Source of the DNA: Natronohydrobacter sp.
GTDB taxonomy: Bacteria; Pseudomonadota; Alphaproteobacteria; Rhodobacterales; Rhodobacteraceae
Assembly: GCA_007118445.1 (NCBI GenBank)
Contig: SKRP01000056.1
Location: 1-22,605, forward strand
Direction of reading: 5' to 3'
DNA: 22,605 nucleotides
Shown here: positions 1-7,628 of the stretch, one piece after another
How positions within the stretch are numbered: the stretch's first letter is position 1
How the letters are laid out: each line of letters starts with the position of its first letter
Program-made: the position numbers and the translations under genes
The notes under the pieces: generated by a model
Told to the model about the DNA's origin: nothing
The model's database searches: none
The model's input: only the letters and a program-made list of their open reading frames with translations

Positions 1-1
1 G

Positions 2-184
2 ATCATTTTCGGTGCCGCAGGGCTGTTCCTGCTGGTGGCCTTCATCCGGATCTTCCTGCCGGAGCCGAAGATTTTCCCCAGACAGCGCCGGGATCCCATG
101 TTCACCGTCGATACGCAGCTGGGCTATCATGGCGCGGGTGTCAGCGGCGACGGGGGCTGTGGCGGTGACGGGGGCGGCGACTGA
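2..184 (+). CDS. C-terminal end of a small membrane protein (partial)
   Basis: The gene enters from the left edge and stops at TGA 182-184, leaving about 60 residues. The visible part opens with a hydrophobic stretch (IIFGAAGLFLLVAFIRIFL), probably the last transmembrane helix. A basic and polar linker follows, and the protein ends in a Gly/Asp/Cys-rich tail (SGDGGCGGDGGGD). I do not recognise the family. Several bacterial membrane proteins of unknown function end in similar Gly-rich tails. The frame was chosen because it is the one that gives a hydrophobic helix. The other two frames give Arg/Pro-rich shadow translations. Confidence 0.5.
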   Translation: MIFGAAGLFLLVAFIRIFLPEPKIFPRQRRDPMFTVDTQLGYHGAGVSGDGGCGGDGGGD

Positions 185-214
185 GCGCGCCCCTGTGCCA
201 GAACTGCCCTTGCC

Positions 215-553
215 TCAGACCCGCTCGACTGTGACCTTGCCTGCGTCAAAGGCCAGATAATCGCGCACGGCCTCTGCTTCCGGTGTCGGGCGCGTCAGGC
301 TGTATCCGGCATTCAGGATCTGGCCCTCGGGGCTGGAGACGTGAAAGAACATGCCCTCGCCGCGATCATCGCAGATTAACGGGCGGTCAGAGGCGTCCAG
401 CACGGCTGAAGCGACATCTTCGCGCGGGAAATAGATCACGAACGGGTAATCGCGCTGCACCATTTCCATGGCGCGGGTGCTTTCGCCAATCACGGCCCCA
501 TTGGCGCGCACGGTCCATTTGCCCTGCGCCGGATAAATCCTGACATGCGTCAT
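215..553 (-). CDS. DUF427 domain-containing protein
   Basis: This 112-residue soluble protein matches the compact DUF427 family, whose biochemical role is not established. Family-like features are the early strand pattern (KWTVRANGAVIGES), a central FPREDVA segment, a DDRGEG turn, a YSLTRP segment and the late AVRDYLAFDAGKVTVE. The ATG at 551-553 was chosen because AAAGGACC precedes it at good spacing. Longer in-frame extensions upstream carry no conserved sequence. The gene lies 77 bp downstream of the aminopeptidase P gene on the same strand, so the two could be co-transcribed. No signal peptide or membrane segment is visible. Confidence 0.83.
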   Translation of the reverse strand: MTHVRIYPAQGKWTVRANGAVIGESTRAMEMVQRDYPFVIYFPREDVASAVLDASDRPLICDDRGEGMFFHVSSPEGQILNAGYSLTRPTPEAEAVRDYLAFDAGKVTVERV

Positions 554-630
554 ATATCGGTCCTTTTTCTTGTCGCGCGCACTCTGGCAGGTTTTATGCC
601 CGAGTGCAAAGCCGTCAATCGCAGATTGTC

Positions 631-2442
631 CTAAAGCGGCGCACAGGCCGTCTGCAACCAGCCCTTGGCCTGATCTGATACCAGCGGGTGCAGCAGTGTC
701 ATGACACGTGCATGATAGCGGTCCAGCCAGTTGCATTCATCCGCGCTCAGCCTGTCCACCACAACAAGCCGCCGGTCCAGAGGGGCAAGCGTCAATGTCT
801 CGAATTCCAGCCAGTCGCGCGCATCGCCGCCTTCGGGGATGCTGCCGGGGCGCACCGCGATCAGGTTTTCCAGCCGGATCCCGAAACGCCCTTCGGCGTA
901 ATAGCCCGGCTCATTGGACAGGATCATGCCCTCGGCCAGCGGAACGTTGGACGTGCGCGACAATCTTTGCGGCCCTTCATGCACGGACAGAAACGCCCCG
1001 ACACCATGCCCGGTGCCATGGTCATAATCGCGCCCTGCCATCCACAGGGGCGCGCGCGCCAGCGCATCGAGATGCGCCCCCGCCACACCGCGCGGGAAAC
1101 GGGCGCGCGAGATCGCGATCATGCCCTGCAGGACAGCGGTGAAACAGGCGGCTTCCTCGGGGCCTGCGGGGCCGATGGGGATGGTGCGGGTGATATCGGT
1201 GGTGCCGTCCAGATATTGCCCGCCGGAATCGACCAGCATCAGATCGCCCGCGGCCAGGCGGCGGTTGCTGTCTTCGGTGACGCGGTAATGCACGATGGCC
1301 CCGTTAGGGCCAGAGCCTGCAATCGTGTCGAAACTCAGATCCTCCAGCGCGCCGGTGGTCCTGCGGCAGCGCTCAAGCTGGCGCGCGATATCGATCTCGG
1401 TCAGTACATGCGCGGGATCGTCGCAAAGCATCGCGGCCTCGCCGTCCAGCCAGCACAGGAATTCGACCATCGCCGCCCCGTCGCGCAGATGCGCTGCGCG
1501 CGCACCGGCGAGTTCCGCTTCGGTCTTGCGCGCCTTGGGCAGCAGGCAGGGGTCCTGCATGAAGACGATCTCTGTATCGCCCGCGCGCAGCAGATCGACG
1601 ATCTGAACCGGCACTGTCGCCTTGTCCAGCCGGACCGGCCCCTGCAAGGTGCGCAGCGCAGGCTCGAAGGCTTCGGGCGGGCGCAGCTGCACGCTTTCGT
1701 CCAGCGCCAGTGTGGCGGTTTTCTCGGGCGCGGTGAACAGATCCAGCCGCCCGTCATCATGCAGAATGGCGAAACCCTGCATGACCGGCACGCGCGGCAG
1801 ATCGCCGCCCCGGATATTCAGCAACCAGCAGATGCTGTCAGGCTGGGTCAGCACGGCCGCGCGCTGACCGGCGTCGCGCAGCGCGGTCGCGATCCGTGCG
1901 CGCTTGGCCCCCGAGGCGTCTCCGGCCAGCGCTTCGGGGTAGGGGCGGGCAGGAGCTGCGGGCCGGGCCGGGCGGTCGGTCCAGAGCGCGTCTATCGGGT
2001 TGGCGATGCGCCGCAGGGTGATCCCGGTCCCGGCAAGGCCACGCTCCAGCGCCTCGATCTCGTCGGGCGTGTGCAGCCAGGGATCAAAGCCGATCACCGC
2101 GCCTTCGGCACAGGCGTTGCGCAGCCAGTCGGCGGGTTTGGTTTCGGGCCAGTTGACCGGGGTAAAGACCGCGTCGCATTCCAGCCGCGCCTGCACCCGG
2201 TAGCGCCCGTCCACAAACAACCCTGCCCGATCCTCCAGCACGATGCAGAACCCCGCAGAGCCGGTGAACCCCGTCAGCCAGGCCAGCCGCGCATCGCACC
2301 CGGCGACATATTCGCCCATATGCGCATCGGCGCGCGGCACGATCATGCCCGCCAGCCCCTGCGCGACCAGGGCAGCGCGCAGCGCGGCCAGACGGGGCGG
2401 GCCGTCCTGCGGGCGGGTGGTCGCGGTAAAATTCTGAAACAT
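631..2442 (-). CDS. Xaa-Pro aminopeptidase, M24 family (aminopeptidase P)
   Basis: This 603-aa cytosolic metallopeptidase should remove N-terminal residues that precede proline. The length and three-domain form match the long aminopeptidase P class, which also includes human XPNPEP1. Two creatinase-like N-terminal domains cover roughly residues 1-310, and the pita-bread catalytic domain follows. The two-metal site is complete: D405 and D416 (VDSGGQYLDGTTD), H479 in HGTGHG, and the Glu residues of NEPGYY and RLENL at about 513 and 527. The spacing D405-D416-H479 matches the human enzyme. The start at MFQNF is preceded by CAGGAGCGGCC, so the 20-residue upstream extension is rejected. It lies 72 bp downstream of gcrA on the same strand. 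Confidence 0.93.
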   Translation of the reverse strand: MFQNFTATTRPQDGPPRLAALRAALVAQGLAGMIVPRADAHMGEYVAGCDARLAWLTGFTGSAGFCIVLEDRAGLFVDGRYRVQARLECDAVFTPVNWPETKPADWLRNACAEGAVIGFDPWLHTPDEIEALERGLAGTGITLRRIANPIDALWTDRPARPAAPARPYPEALAGDASGAKRARIATALRDAGQRAAVLTQPDSICWLLNIRGGDLPRVPVMQGFAILHDDGRLDLFTAPEKTATLALDESVQLRPPEAFEPALRTLQGPVRLDKATVPVQIVDLLRAGDTEIVFMQDPCLLPKARKTEAELAGARAAHLRDGAAMVEFLCWLDGEAAMLCDDPAHVLTEIDIARQLERCRRTTGALEDLSFDTIAGSGPNGAIVHYRVTEDSNRRLAAGDLMLVDSGGQYLDGTTDITRTIPIGPAGPEEAACFTAVLQGMIAISRARFPRGVAGAHLDALARAPLWMAGRDYDHGTGHGVGAFLSVHEGPQRLSRTSNVPLAEGMILSNEPGYYAEGRFGIRLENLIAVRPGSIPEGGDARDWLEFETLTLAPLDRRLVVVDRLSADECNWLDRYHARVMTLLHPLVSDQAKGWLQTACAPL

Positions 2443-2514
2443 GGCCGCTCCTGTGCGCAAGCATCTGTCGCGGCCAGTGGTAAGGCCCCGCCGGGGGGTG
2501 GTCAATCGCGATGC

Positions 2515-3135
2515 TCAGCGCTTGCGGTCGCGACGCGTGCTCATCGGCTGAAAGGCGACCGCGACATGGGCCTCGCAATAGGGTTTGCCGGCCTGCACCG
2601 GTAGTCCGCAGAACCAGAAATCATCCGTGGCCGGATCGCCGATGGGCCATTTGCAGGTCCGTTCCGTCAGTTCCAGCAGGCTGAGCTTGCGCGCGGTCTT
2701 CTCGACCTCGCGCACTGTCGCCAGCGCCTCGGGGTCGATTTCATTGGCCGAAGGCTGCGGCGGCAGCGGCTGGCCGGCCGGGATGATCGGGCGCGGGTTA
2801 TAGACCTGCGGCTCGGGCGCTGCGGCGGCTTCTGCGGGTTCCGGCGCGGCCTCTCTGACCTGGGCCTCGCGTTCGGCCTTGGCCTGCGCCAGATCGACCA
2901 CCGGGGCGGGCGGGGTTTCCTGAACCGGTTCCGGCGCGGCCGGGGCTGGCTCTGCCTTGGCTTTCGCGGGCTCTTCGGCTTCCGCCCCGTTGCGGTTTGA
3001 CAGGCCGAGACGATGCACCTTGCCGATCACGGCATTGCGCGTCACCCCGCCGAGTTCCTTGGCGATTGTCGAGGCCGAATGCCCCTCATTCCACATCTTC
3101 TTGAGCAATTCGACGCGCTCATCGGTCCAGGACAT
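2515..3135 (-). CDS. gcrA: GcrA family cell cycle regulator
   Basis: This 206-aa DNA-binding protein begins with the family signature MSWTDERVELLKKMW, followed by a helix-turn-helix (about residues 15-45, with GVTRNAVIGKVHRLGLSNR). A low-complexity Ala/Pro/Glu linker (about 50-135) leads to the conserved C-terminal zinc-finger-like domain (CKWPIGDP, WFCGLP, YCEAH). In Caulobacter, GcrA works with sigma70-RNA polymerase at promoters carrying CcrM-methylated GANTC sites. That this protein does the same is inference from the family. The linker is highly charged and variable, as expected. Its start region faces the divergent ABC permease gene across about 165 bp that should hold both promoters. 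Confidence 0.92.
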   Translation of the reverse strand: MSWTDERVELLKKMWNEGHSASTIAKELGGVTRNAVIGKVHRLGLSNRNGAEAEEPAKAKAEPAPAAPEPVQETPPAPVVDLAQAKAEREAQVREAAPEPAEAAAAPEPQVYNPRPIIPAGQPLPPQPSANEIDPEALATVREVEKTARKLSLLELTERTCKWPIGDPATDDFWFCGLPVQAGKPYCEAHVAVAFQPMSTRRDRKR

Positions 3136-3301
3136 GGTGACAACTCCAGTTGCGGGCTTGGCGAACAGATGCCCAAAACAAAGGCACCCATGGAAACAGG
3201 CGAATGAATGAAATACATCTCCATTCGATGAAAGACAATCGCCTGACGGCCCTTGCGTGCGCGAAACTGCGCGTCGGCTGCAGCGCAGTGAGGAAAAAAT
3301 C

Positions 3302-4141
3302 GTGAAAGATGACCATAGAGAGGACCGCGCCACCGGCATGGAGTTCGGCCCGCAGATGGGAATGCGCCGCTTCGGGCGCGTCAACTGGCTGGGAATGGCC
3401 GCGCTGGCCGAACGCGAGGTGAAGCGTTTTCTGGTGGTCTGGACCCAGACCCTGGCCGCGCCGCTGGTCACGGCAGGGCTGTTTCTGGCGGTGTTCACGC
3501 TGGCTATCGGGCCTGCGCGCGGCGAGGTTCTGGGCGTGCCCTTCAGCGCCTTTCTCGCCCCCGGCATCCTGATGATGACCGTGATCCAGAACAGTTTCGC
3601 GAACACCTCTTCCTCGATCGTGATCTCGAAAGTGCAGGGCAATATCGTCGATACGCTGATGCCGCCGCTGTCGGCGCTGGAATTGCTGCTGGGCTATCTG
3701 GCGGGCGGCGTGGTGCGCGGGCTGATGGTGGGGATGGTCATCGCGCTGGCGCTCTGGGCGCTGCTGGGGCAGAGCATCGCGCATCCGCTGTGGCTGCTGT
3801 TTTTCCTGACCCTGGGGGCCGCGTTCCTGGGGGCGCTCGGCGTCGCCGCAGGGATCATTTCGAACAAGTTCGACCAGATCGCGGCGATCACGAATTTCAT
3901 TGTCGTGCCGCTGGCGTTTCTGTCGGGCACGTTCTATTCCATCGCCACCCTGCCGCCCGCGCTGGAGATGGCAAGTCGCCTGAACCCGGTGTTTTATCTG
4001 ATCGACGGCGCGCGCCATGGCATGATCGGGGCGTCGGATGCCTCGCCCTGGCTGGGACTGGTCGTGGTGTCGGTCGCCACAGGGGCGGTCTGCGCGCTGT
4101 GCTGGCGTTGGCTGAAAACCGGCTATCGGCTGAAACCCTGA
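3302..4141 (+). CDS. ABC-2 type transporter permease
   Basis: This inner-membrane permease has about six hydrophobic helices in the ABC-2 arrangement (starting near LAAPLVTAGLFLAVFTLAI and ending near GLVVVSVATGAVCAL). Family segments include FLAPGILMM, ISKVQGNIVDTLMPP, and the late FLSGTFYSIATLPP with LNPVFYLIDGAR. The substrate cannot be predicted. Relatives serve polysaccharide, drug or lipid export. I chose the GTG at 3302 because AGTGAGGAAAAAATC precedes it. ATG 3338 is an alternative with a more distant GAGGA, and conserved sequence only begins near MRRFGRVNWLG. No ATP-binding subunit lies in the window, so its partner ATPase must be encoded elsewhere. Confidence 0.85.
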   Translation: MKDDHREDRATGMEFGPQMGMRRFGRVNWLGMAALAEREVKRFLVVWTQTLAAPLVTAGLFLAVFTLAIGPARGEVLGVPFSAFLAPGILMMTVIQNSFANTSSSIVISKVQGNIVDTLMPPLSALELLLGYLAGGVVRGLMVGMVIALALWALLGQSIAHPLWLLFFLTLGAAFLGALGVAAGIISNKFDQIAAITNFIVVPLAFLSGTFYSIATLPPALEMASRLNPVFYLIDGARHGMIGASDASPWLGLVVVSVATGAVCALCWRWLKTGYRLKP

Positions 4142-4236
4142 GCCGCGTCCAGTGTCGAAGACGTGAGCGCGGCCCCGTTGTGGTCGCGGCCGTTCACGCA
4201 TATGTCAGAGAAAAGAGCATAGAGCGCAGGCGCAGC

Positions 4237-4641
4237 ATGAAACCCTTTCCGACCCTTGTCGCTACTCTGGCCCTGATCGGCGCAGGCAACATGGCGCTGG
4301 CCGATGATGCGCGCTGGCGCGATTGCCGCACCTGTCACGCGGTCGAGACCCCTGATGGCACTGTTCTGGCCCGTGGCGGGCGGTCTGCGCCCAATCTTTA
4401 CGGGATCGCCAATCGTCCGCTGGCCGGGGACCGCGATTTCGGGTTCTACTCGGCGGATCTGCGCGCGGCAGGCCAGACCGGGGCGCGCTGGTCCGAGGAT
4501 AATTTCGTGGCCTATCTGACGCAGCCTGACCAGTTCCTGCGCAGCGTGACCGGCAACCCGGATGCCGAAAGCGGGATGCATGTGGAATTGCGCAGCGGTG
4601 CGCGCGAATTGTTCCAGTGGCTGCAAAGCCTGTCCGACTGA
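4237..4641 (+). CDS. class I c-type cytochrome, periplasmic
   Basis: This is a 134-aa secreted monohaem cytochrome c. Residues 1-22 form a Sec signal peptide ending in ALA. The haem-attachment motif CRTCH is at residues 30-34, with H34 the proximal ligand. The Met in ESGMHVEL is the likely distal ligand. The fold is consistent with class I: the N-terminal haem helix, a GGRSAPNLYGI loop, and a C-terminal helix ending in FQWLQSLSD. Its electron partners are unknown. It starts 95 bp after the permease, with only a weak AGG-type ribosome site. It ends 4 bp from the stop codon of the convergent pccR gene. Confidence 0.9.
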   Translation: MKPFPTLVATLALIGAGNMALADDARWRDCRTCHAVETPDGTVLARGGRSAPNLYGIANRPLAGDRDFGFYSADLRAAGQTGARWSEDNFVAYLTQPDQFLRSVTGNPDAESGMHVELRSGARELFQWLQSLSD

Positions 4642-4645
4642 GCAC

Positions 4646-6037
4646 TCACTCGATCACATAGGGCAGCAGGTCGCGCCGGTCATGGTCGATCCGCAAGCGC
4701 CGTTCCAGCGGTGGCACCGAACGCTGATGGCAGCGATCACGTTCGCAGATGCGGCAGGAAATCCCGATAGGTTCGAAAGCCGCAGAGCGGCTGATATCCA
4801 TGCCGTCCGCATAGACCAGCCGCCCGGCATGGTCGATCTCGCATCCCAGACAGATCGCATAGCGCCGCACGGGCGCGTGATAGGCCCCGCCGCCCTTGGT
4901 CACGGCCAGCGCAAGGCAGAAATAGCGCATCCCGTCCGGCGTTTCGGCCAGCTGGCGCAGGAAACGCCCCGGGGTTTCAAACGCGCGATGCACATTCCAC
5001 AGCGGACAGGCCCCGCCGAACCGCGCGAATTGCAGCCGCGTCGCCGAATGGCGCTTGGTGATGGTGCCGGCCTGATCGACACGCACGAAGAAGAACGGCA
5101 CGCCTTTCGCGCCGGGGCGTTGCAGCGTGGACAGCCGGTGCGCCACCTGCTCGATGGACGCCCCGAAAAGATCGGCCAGGCTTTCGAGATCATGCCGCGT
5201 GCTGATGGCCGCGTCCTGAAAGCGCTGATAGGGCATCTGTGCGGCCCCGGCGAAATAATTGGCCAGCCCGATCTTGGCGATGGCGCGGGCCTCGTCGGAC
5301 TGGAACCGGGCCAGATCAAGCGTGGCCTCCAGCAGATCGCCCTGTGTGACCAGCGCCACCTGATGCAACAGCTGAAAGGCCTGGGTGGCGCGCGTGGCCT
5401 TGGCCGAGATTTCCAGCGTGCCGGTTTCGGTGTCGAGATGGCGCAGCCCGCGCCCGGTGGTCAGCCGCAGCGTGATCTTGCGCCGCGCCAGCGCTTCGGT
5501 GGCCAGCTGGATCGGGTCGCGGCCTGAACTGGCAAAACGCTCGGCGGCGCGGTCAACAGCGTCGATGTAATTGTCGCAGTAATGGAAGAAATCGCGCACC
5601 TCCTCCCAGGGGCTCAGGCGCAAGGTGGTGTCTTCGCGCCCCAGCGCCTCGTCGAGCGAGGCCAGCTGTTCCTGCGCCTGCCGGTAGGCGCGGTGCAGAT
5701 CGAGAAAGGCGCGTGCGAAACCGGGGGCATTCGCGCCGACCAGCCGCAGATCGGGCAGGGCGGGGGTGGTCTTGGCAAAGAGCGGATCGGCGAAGGCTTC
5801 GCGCAGATCCGAGACAAGCCGCTCGCTGTCTCCGGCGGAAAGCTCGGTCACATCCATGCCGAATTCGCGCGCCAGTGCCAGCACGACCGCGGTCGAGAGC
5901 GGCCGGTTGTTGTTTTCCATCTGGTTCAGGTAAGGCAGCGACACGCCCAGCCTTGCGGCGAAATCCTTTTGCGTCAGGGCCAGATGGCTGCGCGTCTCGC
6001 GCAGCTTGGCACCCGCATAGAGCTTTTGCGGTGGCAT
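4646..6037 (-). CDS. pccR: short-chain fatty acyl-CoA regulator (ScfR family), PccR-like
   Basis: This 463-aa regulator has an XRE-type helix-turn-helix at about residues 9-63 (LTQKDFAARLGVSLPYLNQMEN), an IrrE/M78-like middle domain, and the ScfR C-terminal domain. The last domain carries five cysteines: C396 and C399 (CLGC), then C428, C431 and C436 (SCRICERDRC). The middle domain has H225-Q226 where active M78 peptidases have HExxH, so it is probably a ligand sensor and not a protease. The family includes RamB, MccR and PccR. Rhodobacter sphaeroides PccR controls pccB in response to propionyl-CoA metabolism and uses TTTGCAAA motifs. The same octamer occurs upstream of pccB and of this gene, which supports the assignment. 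Confidence 0.94.
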   Translation of the reverse strand: MPPQKLYAGAKLRETRSHLALTQKDFAARLGVSLPYLNQMENNNRPLSTAVVLALAREFGMDVTELSAGDSERLVSDLREAFADPLFAKTTPALPDLRLVGANAPGFARAFLDLHRAYRQAQEQLASLDEALGREDTTLRLSPWEEVRDFFHYCDNYIDAVDRAAERFASSGRDPIQLATEALARRKITLRLTTGRGLRHLDTETGTLEISAKATRATQAFQLLHQVALVTQGDLLEATLDLARFQSDEARAIAKIGLANYFAGAAQMPYQRFQDAAISTRHDLESLADLFGASIEQVAHRLSTLQRPGAKGVPFFFVRVDQAGTITKRHSATRLQFARFGGACPLWNVHRAFETPGRFLRQLAETPDGMRYFCLALAVTKGGGAYHAPVRRYAICLGCEIDHAGRLVYADGMDISRSAAFEPIGISCRICERDRCHQRSVPPLERRLRIDHDRRDLLPYVIE

Positions 6038-6061
6038 GGGGCCTCGGGTCGGTTAGCAGGC

Positions 6062-6083
6062 TTTGCGTGACAGGGTTTGCAAA
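6062..6083 (-). promoter_or_regulatory. putative PccR autoregulatory site upstream of pccR
   Basis: An exact TTTGCAAA palindrome lies at 6076-6083. A degenerate partner (TTTGCGTG on the plus strand) lies at 6062-6069, with centres 14 bp apart. Both are in the 60-bp gap between the MFS stop and the pccR start, which makes autoregulation likely. The octamer identity is seen directly. Binding is inferred from R. sphaeroides PccR. Confidence 0.55.
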
Positions 6084-6097
6084 GCGCAGGCCCGAGG

Positions 6098-7309
6098 TCA
6101 AGCCGAAAGCTGCGCCTCGCGCCGAATGACATACAGAAGCGGCAGAAAGCCCAGCCCTGTGGTCGTGACCATCACCCAGATCAGCGGCGTGGCACCCGAT
6201 TCGGGGGTCAGCACCGCGCCTGCCAGCGCCGAGAGCGCAGCACCCCCGCCGATCATGATCGCGCCGCCGATGCCGCTGGCCGTGCCCGCCAGATGCGGGC
6301 GCACCGACATCATGCCCGATGTGGCCGAGGGCAACAGCATCCCGTTGCCCAGACCCACAAAGACGAACAGGCCGAAAAACAGGATCGGGCGCAAGGGCAT
6401 GAGCAGCGACAGGATCAGCAGGGCCAGCATCCCGCCAAAGGCCACCGCGCAGCCCAGCAGGATCATGCGGTTGATCCCGACGCGCGCCGCATAGCGCCCT
6501 GACATGAAATTCCCCAGCGCATAGCCCACCGCAGGCGCGCCGAAGAAGATGCCAAGCGTGGCAGGGGACATGCCGAACACGCTCGCGCCGACGAAAGGCG
6601 CGCCGCCCAGATAGGCGAAAAACGCCCCCGAGGCGAGGGTTGCCGTGCCGCAATAGCCCCAGAAGCGCCGCGCGCGCATGAGTTCCGGTAATTCGCGCAG
6701 CACGCCGAACATGCTTGATGAGCGCTCTGATTTCGTCTCGCCCATATCGCGCCATGTCAGTGCCAGCACGGCCAGCCCGGCCAGCAGCATCAGCCCGAAA
6801 CTGCCGCGCCAGCCGAAGATTTCGTCAAGAACCCCACCGATGGCCGGGGCGATCATCGGCACGATGGCCATGCCCATGGTGACATAGCCGATGCGCGAGG
6901 CCGATTGCGCCTCGTCCAGAACATCGCGGATCGAGGCGCGGCTGACGACCATGGCCGTCACAACCACAGCCTGCGCCATGCGAAACAGCAAAAACACCAG
7001 CGCCGAAGTCGCCAGCAAGGTGCCGATCGTGGCAAGGATGAAGCCGATCAATGCGGCAATCATCACTGGCCTGCGCCCATAGCGGTCCGAAATCGCGCCG
7101 ACAAACAGCTGCAGCAGGGCGTTGACCAGCAGATAGAGCGAGACCGAGAGCTGCATCACGGCGTAATCGGTGTCGAAATAGGCCGTCATCGTGGGCAGCG
7201 AGGGCAGAAAGACATTCATCGCGAGCGCTGCAATCGAGGCCTGTGCGACCAGCGTCATGACATGCGGCGCTGTCGTCGGGTCCAGAAAGCGGACGGGGGG
7301 CGGGGTCAT
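6098..7309 (-). CDS. multidrug effflux MFS transporter, Bcr/CflA type
   Basis: This 403-aa inner-membrane protein has about 12 hydrophobic helices, the size and layout of the Bcr/CflA drug:H+ antiporters. The N-terminal FLPSLPTM segment and the loop 2-3 motif GAISDRYGRRPVM are typical of the family. So is the RASIRDVLD segment after helix 4, with the proline-rich MAIVPMIAPAIGG after it. Its substrate is unknown. The start at MTPPPVRFL has CGAGGTCCAGC upstream. It is divergent from pccB and lies on the same strand as pccR, 60 bp ahead of it, so pccR could receive some readthrough. A propionate-related role is possible from position alone and is not supported by sequence. Confidence 0.92.
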   Translation of the reverse strand: MTPPPVRFLDPTTAPHVMTLVAQASIAALAMNVFLPSLPTMTAYFDTDYAVMQLSVSLYLLVNALLQLFVGAISDRYGRRPVMIAALIGFILATIGTLLATSALVFLLFRMAQAVVVTAMVVSRASIRDVLDEAQSASRIGYVTMGMAIVPMIAPAIGGVLDEIFGWRGSFGLMLLAGLAVLALTWRDMGETKSERSSSMFGVLRELPELMRARRFWGYCGTATLASGAFFAYLGGAPFVGASVFGMSPATLGIFFGAPAVGYALGNFMSGRYAARVGINRMILLGCAVAFGGMLALLILSLLMPLRPILFFGLFVFVGLGNGMLLPSATSGMMSVRPHLAGTASGIGGAIMIGGGAALSALAGAVLTPESGATPLIWVMVTTTGLGFLPLLYVIRREAQLSA

Positions 7310-7509
7310 GCTGGACCTCGTTCATGGTGCTGCGCAACAGGGCATGGCGATACCCGCCGGAAGCGGCAGATCATGGACGCGGCGGGGTGCAGCATCCGGG
7401 CTGCAGGATCTGTGTTGATGATCGGCGCGTGCATCTGCGACTCGGAACCGTGAGAAAGTGAACTTGTGCAATAGATGCGGAATGGCCAGGAAAGGCAAGC
7501 AGGTTATGG

Positions 7510-7549
7510 TTTGCAAATTTGCCCGATCAGCGCCCGAGGTGTTTGCAAA
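7510..7549 (+). promoter_or_regulatory. PccR operator pair upstream of pccB
   Basis: Two exact TTTGCAAA palindromes lie at 7510-7517 and 7542-7549, 32 bp apart, about three helical turns. Both continue with similar sequence (TTTGCAAATTTGCC and TTTGCAAATTTTCC), so each may be a longer unit with an added half-site. R. sphaeroides PccR is reported to use paired TTTGCAAA motifs upstream of pccB, as I recall with a 4-bp spacer. Here the spacing is different. The second box overlaps the likely -35 region. Confidence 0.72.
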
Positions 7550-7570
7550 TTTTCCGGATTTTTCTTTAAC
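7543..7570 (+). promoter_or_regulatory. possible pccB core promoter
   Basis: TTGCAA at 7543-7548 and TTTAAC at 7565-7570 are separated by 16 bp, in an AT-rich patch about 60 bp before the pccB start. The match to consensus is modest. If correct, the downstream PccR box forms the -35 element itself, which would suit repression. The alternative is that the promoter is activator-dependent. Confidence 0.3.
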
Positions 7571-7628
7571 CCCCGCGTTGCTGCGCGTATGGTCGCGCCA
7601 AATTCGGGCCCGCGGCGGAGGAGCGCTC

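Larger units (their letters stand above)
7310..7628. other. divergent intergenic region between MFS gene and pccB
   Basis: This 319-bp region has no convincing gene. The left half (7310-7450) presumably holds the MFS promoter, but I cannot place -35 and -10 boxes there. The right half (about 7485-7600) is markedly AT-rich for this genome and holds the TTTGCAAA boxes and the probable pccB promoter. A GANTC site (GACTC) occurs at about 7439, potentially subject to CcrM methylation. Confidence 0.7.

Noticed and set aside
688..2604. 638-codon open frame on the plus strand opposite the aminopeptidase gene
   Set aside because: It is antisense to a clear M24 peptidase with complete metal ligands. 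The translation is Arg/Gln/His-rich with no domain, the usual GC-rich mirror frame.
4142..4236. Terminator between the permease and the cytochrome gene
   Set aside because: Only a 5-bp CGGCC/GGCCG stem with a long loop and no T-tract can be drawn.
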